DNA of 30,870 nt from CAMDPA01 sp050186055 (GTDB lineage: Bacteria; Pseudomonadota; Alphaproteobacteria; Rhizobiales; Hyphomicrobiaceae). Under the pieces are notes generated by a model. The model worked only from the letters and a program-made list of their open reading frames with translations. It was not told where the DNA came from and did not search any database. The DNA lies in the NCBI GenBank assembly GCA_050186055.1, contig JBFWYV010000020.1, forward strand, positions 1 to 30,870, in the 5' to 3' direction. The translations under genes were made by a program, and so were the position numbers. Of this stretch, positions 23,782 through 30,870 are shown one piece after another (the first letter of the stretch is position 1; every line of letters begins with the position of its first letter).

Positions 23782-23931
23782 TTATCCCGCAACCGCTCGC
23801 CCTATGAGGTGAATGAGATCGATTGCCGCCGTCGCTCCATTGGCCTCGCCTTTATCGAAATCTCCGGCCTGTCCCATTTGGTTGGTCACGTGCGCGAAGC
23901 AGACGCCGGACCTGGGTGTATCGCTCGTCAT
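23782..23931 (-). CDS. 49-residue hypothetical protein coupled to the methyltransferase
   Basis: ATG 23931 overlaps the methyltransferase stop codon in an ATGA arrangement, and CTGGAGG lies a few bases upstream, so it is likely translated by coupling. The product (MTSDTPRSGVCFAHVTNQMG, then an acidic stretch GDFDKGEANGATAAIDLIHLIG) is soluble-looking with one Cys and two His. A longer frame from 23988 lies inside the methyltransferase and is unlikely. No family is recognised. The coupling is the main reason to believe it is real. Confidence 0.55.
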   Translation of the reverse strand: MTSDTPRSGVCFAHVTNQMGQAGDFDKGEANGATAAIDLIHLIGRAVAG

Positions 23932-24560
23932 GTCGCCTCCAGGGAGCGCTTGAAGACGCTGAACTGAAACGGCTGCGGCGCGCCCCACGGTGTGCGGTGA
24001 AGATGGCGTGTCGAATCGACGGGCATGAATTCCGGCCCTAGCGTCTCAGCCAGTCCTGCTGAGTCATAGCGCATCACGGGCAACCCACTGCATTTCTCCG
24101 GCCCGTCCATGGCGAATGTCGCAATCACAGCATGCCCGCCGGGAGCCAAGCCTTGCCGCAGGCGGGCCAGATAGGCGGAGCGGTCGACCTCGGTGACCAT
24201 GAAATGAAACGTCGCGCGGTCGTGCCATACCTCGTATCGCCGCGCCGGTATCCAACTTGTGATGTCGGCGACGATCCACTCGACGGCATGGCTCCGCTCG
24301 CCCAGCCGCGTCGCAGCCTTGGCTAGCGCAGCGGAGGAGAGGTCGAGCACCGTCACATCGCCATATCCACGCTGCACGAGATGGTCGACAAGGTGCGAGG
24401 CGCCGCCTCCAATATCGATGATGGGAGTGGCAGGCGAAGGCGTAAGCGCTGTGACAAGCGCGAGCGACGGTTCCGGCGAGTCCTGGGTCCAACTGACCTC
24501 GCGCTCGGTTTTCGCCTGATAGGCACGCTGCCAGTGGTCTTGGCGATGCTCGGCATCCAT
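23928..24560 (-). CDS. Class I SAM-dependent methyltransferase
   Basis: Soluble methyltransferase of 210 residues. The SAM-binding motif I reads PIIDIGGGASHLVDHLV (about 46-62), followed by VTVLDLSSAAL (acidic loop contacting the ribose), IVADITSW (motif II/III) and the post-core strand GGHAVIATFAMDGPEKCSGLPV. The WQRAYQAKTEREVSW N-terminus is typical of a small bacterial methyltransferase subgroup often found beside thiol- or sulfur-related genes. The start is ATG 24560. It is divergent from the ArsR-rhodanese gene, and a perfect inverted repeat (24621-24646) between them could control both. The substrate is unknown; a thiol, sulfur species or metalloid is suggested only by the neighbour. 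Confidence 0.88.
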   Translation of the reverse strand: MDAEHRQDHWQRAYQAKTEREVSWTQDSPEPSLALVTALTPSPATPIIDIGGGASHLVDHLVQRGYGDVTVLDLSSAALAKAATRLGERSHAVEWIVADITSWIPARRYEVWHDRATFHFMVTEVDRSAYLARLRQGLAPGGHAVIATFAMDGPEKCSGLPVMRYDSAGLAETLGPEFMPVDSTRHLHRTPWGAPQPFQFSVFKRSLEAT

Positions 24561-24620
24561 GAGATATTCCGCGTGTGCTCAAATCAGCAGTGCCGGAGGC
24601 AAGAGTGGCAGGTAGACGCG

Positions 24621-24646
24621 ATCATTCAATGATTACGTTGAATGAT
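24621..24646. promoter_or_regulatory. Inverted-repeat operator of ArsR type between divergent genes
   Basis: ATCATTCAA (24621-24629) and TTGAATGAT (24638-24646) are perfect 9-bp arms with an 8-base spacer (TGATTACG). ATTCA/TGAAT half-sites are typical for ArsR/SmtB-family repressors. It lies 18 bp before the ArsR-rhodanese ATG and 61 bp before the methyltransferase start, so the regulator probably represses both. Confidence 0.7.
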
Positions 24647-24663
24647 TGTTCGAGCGAGCTGTG

Positions 24664-25337
24664 ATGTCAAGCATTGGACCCAAGCAGGCGGTGTTTGCCG
24701 GTCTCGCCGAGATCGCGCAGGCGCTCGGTCATGCGCACCGCCTGGAGCTGCTGAGCATCTCGGGCAAGGGGAACACAGCGTCGAGGATCTGGCGGCCCGC
24801 TCCGGCCTGACGTTTGCAAATACCTCTCGCCACTTGCAAATCCTGCGCCGCGCGGCGCTGGTCGTGCCTCGTCGCGACGGCAAGCGCGTGCTGTACGCGC
24901 TTGCGGGCGAGGATGATGTCATCGCCTTGTTGAAAGCGCTCGGACGTGTCGGCGAGCGCAACGCGGCTGAGATCGAGCGCGTGATGGCCGCCTATTTCCG
25001 TGCGCGCGATGCGATGGAACCCATCACGCGCAAGGGATTGGTCAAACGCTTGAAGGACGGACTTGTGACCGTGCTCGATGTGCGCCCGGAGGCCGAGTTC
25101 GCGTTGGGCCACCTGCCGTCGGCGGTGAACATTCCGTTGCCGGATCTTAAAAAACGACTGGCCGAGCTGCCGAAGGGACGCGAGATCGTTGCGTACTGCC
25201 GCGGCCCCTACTGCGTACTTTCATTCGAGGCCGTGGCGCTGTTGAGGTCGCGCGGCTACACCGTGCATCGGCTGGAAGATGGCTTCCCGGAGTGGAAGGC
25301 GGCTGGCATGCCGCTGGAAATCGGTTCAGCGGCCTGA
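24664..25337 (+). pseudogene. ArsR-family regulator fused to rhodanese domain, frameshifted
   Basis: The intact family member would be about 224 residues: an ArsR winged helix (SVEDLAARSGLTFANTSRHLQIL is the recognition helix region) followed by a rhodanese domain with the catalytic loop YCRGPYC and the ends LDVRPEAEFALGHLPSAVNIP and LEDGFPEWKAAGMP. The natural start ATG 24664 (MSSIGPKQAVFAGLAEIAQALGH, then RLELL) is in frame 1, but the rest is in frame 3: one base is missing after 24753, where GAGCTGCTG should be followed by GAGCATCTCGGG. Restoring one G gives a multiple of three and normal family sequence. The open frame from 24642 has a nonsense N-terminus. This is either a real inactivating mutation or a sequencing error. 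The family senses sulfur or metalloid stress. Confidence 0.82.
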
Positions 25338-25663
25338 CGAAGCGGACCATCACAAAGCGCTGCAATCACCTCCAGTACGCAGCTTGTATCGCAAATCAAA
25401 TGATTTGAGAATCCCAGCCAGATTCAGATTGAGATGAACATGCTCCAGCCCGGTCGCGGCTCCTAGGGCCTTTCTGGTTTTGGTTGAATCCCAGAAAGGC
25501 TCTAGATCTTTGTTTTGTCGTGCTTCTTCTTAGTTGCGCTTGCGACACCCCTTCGGGGAGCCGGCCGCAAGCGAGTCTTATCGGAAAAACCGGTTCCCAC
25601 TTTTCCGGGAGCACTCTAGCAATGCGACGTATATTGAACTCGCTCGCGACCGCAGCAGTGGAA
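25338..25663. other. Intergenic region with palindromic element copy B
   Basis: A 326-bp gap between the ArsR-rhodanese gene and the 3' end of the TauD/TfdA-type gene, two convergent genes. Nearly half of it is the repeat element at 25463-25619. No coding frame of interest is seen; the stem-loops may serve as bidirectional terminators. Confidence 0.5.
25463..25619 (+). repeat. Intergenic palindromic element, copy B, with a 51-bp internal insertion
   Basis: Same plan and orientation as copy A: ctagggcctttctgg (25463-25477) pairs perfectly except one position with ccagaaaggctctag (25491-25505); the linker tttgttttgtcgtgcttctt follows; the final palindrome CGGAAAAACCGG...TTTTCCGG ends in gcactctag. 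Between linker and last palindrome is an additional block of about 51 bp containing a GCTTGCG/CGCAAGC stem and a CCCCTTCGGGG hairpin, flanked by ctt repeats. This shows the element is a mosaic of smaller palindromic units. Confidence 0.8.
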
Positions 25664-26671
25664 TCAAACTGCAGCTTTCGCCACACCTCCGCCGGCGCGA
25701 TCCGTGGGGCCCTGCATGCGCAAATGCGCGGGCAACGCCGGCCACGAATCCATCATCAGCCACAACCGCAAGAGATGCCGCTTCAATGCCGGATCGGGCG
25801 GATCCGTGTAATCGGTCCTCGAATGCAGCGTGACCCGGTTGTTGAGGAACTGGATGTCACCGCGCTTGAAATCCATGTCCAGGCGAACGTCCGGCCGGGT
25901 CGCGACGTCATTGACCAGCGCCAGCGCCTCGCGTTCCTTCGCAGTAAGTTCGGCCCCGCTTTCTGCCGCATTGCGAATGGACAGCGGCAGATAATGACAG
26001 ACGATCGAGCCATCCAGTTCGGCAAATGCCGGTATGCGCTGGTTGAAGCCTTTGCCCGAACCGCCCACGTCCGCATCGCGCCGGCGGTAGAAAAAGCCAT
26101 TGTACAGCGTTTCCATCAGGTCGGGGCGTTCTTGCAGGATGATGTTATGAATGTTGAGGGAACTCGCGATCCGGCTCAGTCCGCCGCTGATCGCAGGTTG
26201 AACGCACACGAGGCCGACCACGTCCGTCGGATCCATGTGCATCTCAAGCTCTCCGCCTACGGTATAATAGCGACCCTTCTCACCGATGTCGCGGACATGA
26301 CCGAGACGATCGCCGTGGTAGCTCTGCGACACGCCGGTCCCGATATGCGTGCCGATGCCCCAGAATGCGATGGCAAGCTCGTCCTCCGTGTATCCTGCCT
26401 CTCCAAGGCCCTTGATCAGTACGAAGCCGCGACCCTGCCCGAGAATGCGGCTGATTTCGCCCAGGTCACCGGCCAACGACGGCAGATCGAAATCGGTACG
26501 TATAACATCGTCCAGCGCACCGCCGCGGTCGCGCACTTTACCTATGGCCTTGGCGATATCCGCCAGCGCCGCATCGGACAACCTGTAGATCCAATCGTTG
26601 CGCCCGGCAAAATCGGTGGATGCCCACACCTTGTCGCCAATGGCCGGCTTGAAGCTGCTGCCCGCTAGCAT
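25664..26671 (-). CDS. TauD/TfdA-family Fe(II)/2-oxoglutarate-dependent dioxygenase
   Basis: A 335-residue non-heme iron dioxygenase, coupling 2-oxoglutarate decarboxylation to substrate hydroxylation. The facial triad is visible: H145 and D147 in EMHMDPTD, and the distal H283 in NNRVTLHSRTDY. The 2-oxoglutarate-binding arginine is R298 or R302 in the KRHLLRLW segment. The middle part (YHGDRLGHVRDIGEKGRYYT) matches the TauD fold. ATG 26671 follows GGGAGGAG with good spacing. The gene is divergent from the GMC oxidoreductase gene over 138 bp, which suggests shared control. Members act on taurine, aryloxyacetates, sulfates and many other compounds; which one applies here cannot be told. Confidence 0.9.
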   Translation of the reverse strand: MLAGSSFKPAIGDKVWASTDFAGRNDWIYRLSDAALADIAKAIGKVRDRGGALDDVIRTDFDLPSLAGDLGEISRILGQGRGFVLIKGLGEAGYTEDELAIAFWGIGTHIGTGVSQSYHGDRLGHVRDIGEKGRYYTVGGELEMHMDPTDVVGLVCVQPAISGGLSRIASSLNIHNIILQERPDLMETLYNGFFYRRRDADVGGSGKGFNQRIPAFAELDGSIVCHYLPLSIRNAAESGAELTAKEREALALVNDVATRPDVRLDMDFKRGDIQFLNNRVTLHSRTDYTDPPDPALKRHLLRLWLMMDSWPALPAHLRMQGPTDRAGGGVAKAAV

Positions 26672-26743
26672 GAATGTCTCCTCCCGAAATTACTGGACCT
26701 ATCGATCAGGACTTCCCTAGCATAACCTCTGGTCTTGCGGGTA

Positions 26744-26771
26744 TTCAACGTCAATCCTTCAACGTCGATCC
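26744..26771 (+). repeat. Tandem 14-bp duplication in the divergent promoter region
   Basis: TTCAACGTCAATCC (26744-26757) is followed directly by TTCAACGTCGATCC (26758-26771), differing at one base, about 40 bp before the GMC start codon. The spacing (14 bp) could present two regulator half-sites, or it is simple slippage. Confidence 0.6.
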
Positions 26772-26809
26772 TTCCACTGGGCCGCGCGTTCGCAACGATC
26801 GGATCAATC

Positions 26810-28423
26810 ATGGAATACGATTTCATTATCGTCGGCGCCGGATCGGCCGGATGTGTCCTGGCCAGCCGGCTGTCGGAGGATCTCGATACTTCGGTTCTGC
26901 TGTTGGAGGCGGGCGGTCCCGATACCAACCCGTTCATTCATATTCCGCTGGCGATGCGGCCCATGTCGCGGCGGCGGCAGACCAACTGGAACTATCAGAC
27001 CGAGCCGGAACCCCATTGCCATGGCCGCCGGATTCCATTTCCCCGCGGCAAGGTCCTGGGCGGCACTTCGTCAATCAATGCCATGATCTACGCCAGGGGC
27101 CATCCGCTCGATTACGATCAATGGCGGCAAATGGGCCTCGACGGCTGGGGCTACGAGGATGTCCTGCCGCTTTTCAAGCGATCGGAGGCGAGTTGGCGCG
27201 GAGCGAGCGAACGTCACGGCAGCGATGGACCGCTTCAAACATCCCCACCGGCGATCCGCAGCCCGTTGTACGACCTTCTCGCCGCCGCCGGAGAAAAACT
27301 CGGCTATCCGCGGATCGACGACTACAACGGCGACACTCCGGAAGGGATTGCACCGGCTGAATTCACCATCGCGCGTGGGCGCCGTGCATCGACGGCCCGC
27401 AGCTTTCTTCGGCCAGCACGCGGCAGACCCAACCTCGACGTCAAGACTCACGCTCCGGCCCAACGCATTATCATCGAGGGACGGCGAGCAGTCGGTGTTG
27501 CCTTCCGCCAGCATGATGGCGAGTACGCCGCCCATGCACGCCGCGAGGTCATCCTGTGCGGAGGAACCTACAATTCGCCGCATCTGCTGATGCTGTCCGG
27601 CATCGGCCCCGCGGATCAGTTGCAAGAACACAGCATACCCGTCATTGCCGATCGGTGCGACGTCGGCAGGAACCTGCAGGAGCACGTCAACACATTCGTG
27701 ACCTTCACATGCTCGCAGCCCGTTTCATTCGACGCCGAACTCCGTCTCGATCGCATCGCCGTTTCGGCGCTGCGCTGGCTCGCGGTGAAGACCGGCTGCG
27801 TCGCAGGGCTGCCGATCCAATCGGTCTGCTTCCTGCGAACGCAGGCCGACAGCGAACGGCCCGACATAGAACTGCTTGTGAGCTGTGTAGCTCCTGAATC
27901 CGGCGTCTGGTTCCCCGGGCTCATCAAGCCGGTCGGCCACCGCTTTTCGAGCCGCATCGCCGTGCTGCATCCGAGAAGCCGCGGCCGGGTCACGCTGCGG
28001 TCCGCAGATCCTGCGCAACCGCCGCGCGTGCTCTGGAACCTGTTCGACGACCCTCGCGATCTGCATACCTTGCGTGACGGCGTCAAAGCTGTCCGTCGCC
28101 TTTTTGCAACCGATCCGCTTGCAGGCGCGATTGCAGGTGAGGTCAGACCCGGCAGCCACGTCAGGAGCGATGATGAGATTGATGAATTCCTACGCCGCAA
28201 TTGCGAGACGGCCCAGCATCCTGCAGGCACATGCCGCATGGGCACCGACGACGATGCGGTCGTCGATGCCGAACTGCGCGTGAACGGCGTGGATGGTCTC
28301 AGAGTGGCGGATTGCTCGATCATGCCCAATGTCATCGGATCGAACACCAATGCGCCGACGATCATGATCGGTGAAAAGGCTGCCGAGATGATCCGGGCTC
28401 ACCCAAACGTCGGCAGAACATGA
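26810..28423 (+). CDS. GMC-family flavin oxidoreductase (choline dehydrogenase-like)
   Basis: A 537-residue FAD-dependent alcohol oxidoreductase of the glucose-methanol-choline family. The N-terminal dinucleotide motif is GAGSAG (9-14) with LLLEAGG after the second strand; GTSSINAMIYARG and GTYNSPHLLMLSGIGP are the two PROSITE-type GMC signatures; the active site has H470 (QHPAGTCRMG) and N514 (SNTNAP). The length is normal. The start is ATG 26810 (MEYDFIIVGAGSAG); the upstream GTG/ATG frame from 26735 reads through the tandem repeat and is unlikely. It is divergent from the TauD-type gene. The substrate is probably a primary alcohol; the paired dioxygenase suggests they act on the same small molecule, which is inference. 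Confidence 0.93.
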   Translation: MEYDFIIVGAGSAGCVLASRLSEDLDTSVLLLEAGGPDTNPFIHIPLAMRPMSRRRQTNWNYQTEPEPHCHGRRIPFPRGKVLGGTSSINAMIYARGHPLDYDQWRQMGLDGWGYEDVLPLFKRSEASWRGASERHGSDGPLQTSPPAIRSPLYDLLAAAGEKLGYPRIDDYNGDTPEGIAPAEFTIARGRRASTARSFLRPARGRPNLDVKTHAPAQRIIIEGRRAVGVAFRQHDGEYAAHARREVILCGGTYNSPHLLMLSGIGPADQLQEHSIPVIADRCDVGRNLQEHVNTFVTFTCSQPVSFDAELRLDRIAVSALRWLAVKTGCVAGLPIQSVCFLRTQADSERPDIELLVSCVAPESGVWFPGLIKPVGHRFSSRIAVLHPRSRGRVTLRSADPAQPPRVLWNLFDDPRDLHTLRDGVKAVRRLFATDPLAGAIAGEVRPGSHVRSDDEIDEFLRRNCETAQHPAGTCRMGTDDDAVVDAELRVNGVDGLRVADCSIMPNVIGSNTNAPTIMIGEKAAEMIRAHPNVGRT

Positions 28424-28496
28424 CCCTGCCCGGAGCTGTGGCCCAGGCAAACCGAGGCAGCGCCATCAGTCCGCACTGTCATCCTGCTTGTTGCAA

Positions 28497-29675
28497 TCAC
28501 GATTTGGTCCGGGCCAGAAATGTCGGAACAAGGGCCGACACGAGACCGAGCACCGCCATGGAGACCGTAATCTGGACCAACGGGACCGGGGTTCCATTGG
28601 CGAGCAGTCCATAGACCTGGGCGACGCCGGCCCCCATGAAGTTCTGCATGAACACGCCGAAGCCAGCGGCCGTGGCCGCAAGCCTCGGAACGGTGGCCAT
28701 GGCAGCGGCTTGTGCGAACGGCAACGCCAGCCCCTGCGCAAAGGTGATGACGGCGCCGGGCAGGAACAACACCAACGGCGTCAGATGGCCCGACAGCAGA
28801 AGGCCTGACTGTACGAGAACGGCAACCAGTGAAATGGAGGAGCCGATCAGGACCATCCGCTCGGCCGGAGCACGATTACCGATGCGGCTGGAGATTATCG
28901 TACCGATCACGAAACCGATCGGCACTATTGCGAAATACAGCCCGAATTCGGTGGCGGGCCGGTGAAGGATCTCCTTCATGAAGGTGGAGGAAGCCGTCGC
29001 CAGCGTCAGAAACGTTCCGGTGCTTCATCCGGTCTGAACGACCAGTGCCCAGAAGCGCGGATAACGCATCAATTCGCGCAGTCCCGCGGTCATCGACGAG
29101 CCGCGGCTCGGCTCCGTCCGCATTCCCATTTCGGGGACCACCAGATAGGTGCCGACGATGACGGCGATCCCGGCGAGGCTGGCAAAGACAAATGTCGACC
29201 GCCAGCCTGCATGGTCGACCAGGATGCCGCCGACACCGGGAGCAGTCAGGCCACCGAGAGCGAAGAACATGGTCAGATAGGCAATGGATCTTACAAGGCC
29301 GTCAGCCCCGTAGACGTCACGCGCGATCGCACGAGCGAGGGTGATCCCACATCCGGCGCCGACCGCCTGAATCAGACGGCCGGCAACAAGAGCGGTGAAC
29401 GAACTTGCCAGAGCCGCAATCACGCTGCCGAGAAGAAACACCGTCAGGCCGGCCAGCAACACGGGGCGGCGTCCATAGCGATCCCCGAGCGTGCCGTAGG
29501 CGAGCGTCGAAAAAGCAAGGCCGAATACGCCGACGCTGAACGTGAGCTGCGCCAGCGCATCGGTCGTACCGAACTCGGCCTTGACCGCGGGAATGACAGG
29601 GAAGAACAGGTGGATTGTGATCGGAGTGAGGAGCGTCAAGCCCGCCAGCACGAGATTGAGCACTCTGTGGGGCAT
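28497..29675 (-). pseudogene. Bcr/CflA-family MFS exporter interrupted by an in-frame TGA
   Basis: Drug-resistance-type major facilitator, about 392 codons with 12 membrane segments when read through. The first part (MPHRVLNLVLAGLTLLTPIT, then DRYGRRPVLLAG, the MFS motif A in loop 2-3) ends at codon 217, a TGA at 29025-29027, inside FWALVVQTG*STGTFLTL. The same frame continues without any shift as TFMKEILHRPATEFGLYFAI and on to the normal C-terminus (FLARTKS). A single base change explains the break, because many relatives have Cys or Trp there. It is therefore a nonsense-mutated gene or a base-call error; translation could also re-start at ATG 28979. ATG 29675 overlaps the stop of the upstream nitronate monooxygenase-like gene by one base. 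Confidence 0.82.
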
Positions 29676-30658
29676 CAGTTTACCTGCGCCACCAGCCTCG
29701 GCAACGTCTGGGCCGCGATCTCTTCCGCCTCCCGCGCAATTCGTGTCACGACATCCGCCGCACTCGGAATGTCCCGGATCAGGCCTGCATCCTGCCCCAT
29801 CGAAAGCGGTCCTTCATCGACGTCGCCTGCTTCCCGGGCCGCACGCAGCCTTGCGAGCGCCTCCGCACGGTTCTGACGCAGCGCCCATTCACGACCGGCC
29901 CAGCGCTCGATGAACTTGTTTCGACGCGAGCGCGTCATGGCGCCCGGCCACACCAATCCTGCGGCAATGTCGGGGATCTCGGAGAGCTGCGTATCATGAC
30001 CGTCGCTGTCCACGATGGCCCGTTTGAAGTTCGGATGCAACGGCGATTCCAACGTGGCGAGGAAACGCGTGCCGAGCAGAATGCCCTGCGCGCCGAGCGC
30101 CAGCGCCGCGACAAGACCACGGCCGTCCGCGAATCCTCCGGCCGCCAGCACCGGGACCGGCGCCACTGCATCGACGATCATCGGAATGAGCGGCATGCTC
30201 GCCATCCAGCTCACATGGCCGCCCCCTTCCGTGCCCTGCGCAATAATGATATCGGCGCCGGCCTTGGCGGCACGAACCGCCTCCGGCACACCGCCGGCCA
30301 TGTACGTAACGATGCAGCCCGCATCATGCGAACGGGCGAATACACCACTCAGCTCTTGATCGGGCCGCGCCCAGGCGAATTGCATCATGGCCGGCCGCAA
30401 TGCAAGCGCAGCCGCAAAGCTGTCCTCACGAGTATCGAACGTCAGGAAGTTCAATCCGAATGGCTTGTCCGTCTCTTTACGGATCAATTCGACGCGTTCG
30501 CGTATCTGCTCCGGGGTGAGATAGTGGCAGCCCAGCGCGCCCAGCCCTCCTGCCTGCGAAACCGCTGCAACAAGCGCAGGCGAAGTTGCCGAGCCCATGC
30601 CACCGAGAGCGATCGGATGCTTGATCCCGACAAGGTCACAGAACGGCGTTTTGATCAT
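29675..30658 (-). CDS. Nitronate monooxygenase-family FMN enzyme
   Basis: A 327-residue TIM-barrel flavoprotein of the NMO / 2-nitropropane dioxygenase family. It starts GIKHPIALGGMGSATSPALV, with the catalytic His in AQGTEGGGH (H148) and the FMN phosphate site in LAAGGFADGRG and GILLGTRFL. The family oxidises nitronates such as propionate 3-nitronate; several homologues are reductases of other substrates, so the reaction is not assured. ATG 30658 is preceded by GGAGGAG. It is co-transcribed with the MFS gene (one-base overlap, TGATG). The promoter region contains a perfect long palindrome (30746-30780) shared with the divergent partial gene. Confidence 0.9.
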   Translation of the reverse strand: MIKTPFCDLVGIKHPIALGGMGSATSPALVAAVSQAGGLGALGCHYLTPEQIRERVELIRKETDKPFGLNFLTFDTREDSFAAALALRPAMMQFAWARPDQELSGVFARSHDAGCIVTYMAGGVPEAVRAAKAGADIIIAQGTEGGGHVSWMASMPLIPMIVDAVAPVPVLAAGGFADGRGLVAALALGAQGILLGTRFLATLESPLHPNFKRAIVDSDGHDTQLSEIPDIAAGLVWPGAMTRSRRNKFIERWAGREWALRQNRAEALARLRAAREAGDVDEGPLSMGQDAGLIRDIPSAADVVTRIAREAEEIAAQTLPRLVAQVN

Positions 30659-30745
30659 GGCGTTGCTCCTCCTGACCGGGCGACCGCTCCGGTTTGACTG
30701 GGGAGCGCCAATAGATCCTTGACATATCCTATACCAGCCGGCAAG

Positions 30746-30780
30746 CTGTATAAGATATATGAAAAATATATCTTATACAG
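30746..30780. promoter_or_regulatory. Perfect 15-bp-arm palindrome in a divergent promoter region
   Basis: CTGTATAAGATATAT (30746-30760), spacer GAAAA, ATATATCTTATACAG (30766-30780). It is AT-rich in a GC-rich setting and has no U-tract logic, so it is an operator rather than a terminator. A partial copy of one arm (atatcctatacca, 30724-30736; 10 of 13 identical to 30768-30780) lies 44 bp upstream. It sits 88 bp from the nitronate monooxygenase-like start and 58 bp from the ATG at 30838, so one dimeric repressor could control both sides. GntR-type binding is a guess. Confidence 0.7.
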
Positions 30781-30837
30781 GAGTTCGTCGCTACAGCTTC
30801 GTCAAGCTGCTCTGTCATCCAGCAAGGGGAAGAGCCG

Positions 30838-30870
30838 ATGATATTCACCAATGTCGCGCTTGACGAAGCC
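30838..30870 (+). CDS. Start of a possible molybdopterin-binding / molybdenum-cofactor gene (3' end outside)
   Basis: Only 11 codons are in the window (MIFTNVALDEA), after an AAGGGGAAGAG ribosome site. The words M-x-F-x-x-V-x-L-x-E-A resemble the start of Hyphomicrobiales proteins that combine a molybdopterin-binding domain with a nucleotidyl- or glycosyltransferase-like domain and occur beside molybdenum hydroxylases. With so few residues this is a weak guess. Confidence 0.35.
   Translation, partial: MIFTNVALDEA

Noticed and set aside
23398..23792. Two overlapping minus-strand frames of 92 and 125 codons
   Set aside because: They overlap in different frames, lack ribosome sites and family similarity; neither can be supported.
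29025..29027. TGA as a selenocysteine codon in the MFS gene
   Set aside because: MFS exporters are not selenoproteins, and nothing resembling a SECIS hairpin was evident just after the codon; nonsense mutation or base error is far simpler.

Overview
The window is GC-rich proteobacterial DNA, most likely from an alphaproteobacterium of the order Hyphomicrobiales (Rhizobiales). Three things support this: two copies of an intergenic palindromic element whose right half (cggaaaa...ggttcccacttttccg) is a sequence style common in that order, an alphaproteobacterial-type initiator tRNA, and the mix of coxSLM, FecIR, TfdA and GMC genes. No species can be named from sequence alone.

Layout. (1) 1-5898: the end of a metallo-beta-lactamase-fold hydrolase, a convergent xdhC-like gene, and a three-gene molybdenum hydroxylase operon (2Fe-2S small, molybdopterin large and FAD medium subunits). 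The large subunit has AYRGAGR rather than the CO-dehydrogenase AYxCSFR loop, so the substrate is probably an aromatic or N-heterocyclic compound, not CO. (2) 5926-7610, minus strand: an ABC-2 exporter (ATPase plus permease). (3) 8010-11927: an operon of a type I extradiol ring-cleavage dioxygenase, an indolepyruvate:ferredoxin oxidoreductase-like alpha subunit without its beta subunit, and a carboxymuconolactone-decarboxylase-family protein. Together with region 1 it looks like part of an aromatic catabolic route.

(4) 12545-13062: initiator tRNA followed within 25 bp by an internally deleted IS481-family element with intact terminal inverted repeats. (5) 13146-23133, all minus strand: two successive cell-surface-signalling iron or heme uptake loci, each sigma (FecI-like), anti-sigma (FecR-like), then a TonB receptor with an N-terminal STN signalling domain. 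Similar 15-bp imperfect palindromes lie upstream of both sigma genes and the first receptor, and may be iron-regulator sites. The receptors share a 47-bp identical stretch over the TonB box, and the first has a strikingly AT-richer barrel. Between the loci is a tiny ORF in which a signal peptide runs into a single orphan type I-E-like CRISPR repeat.

(6) 23782-25337: a methyltransferase with a coupled 49-residue gene, divergent from a frameshifted ArsR-rhodanese regulator across a perfect inverted-repeat operator. (7) 25664-30870: a TauD/TfdA-type dioxygenase, a divergent GMC oxidoreductase, a Bcr/CflA-type MFS exporter interrupted by a TGA codon, a nitronate monooxygenase-family enzyme, a perfect 15-bp-arm palindrome in a divergent promoter region, and the first 11 codons of a possible molybdenum-cofactor gene.

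Two single-base lesions (ArsR-rhodanese, MFS) and the deleted IS point to gene decay, although sequencing error cannot be excluded for the single-base cases.
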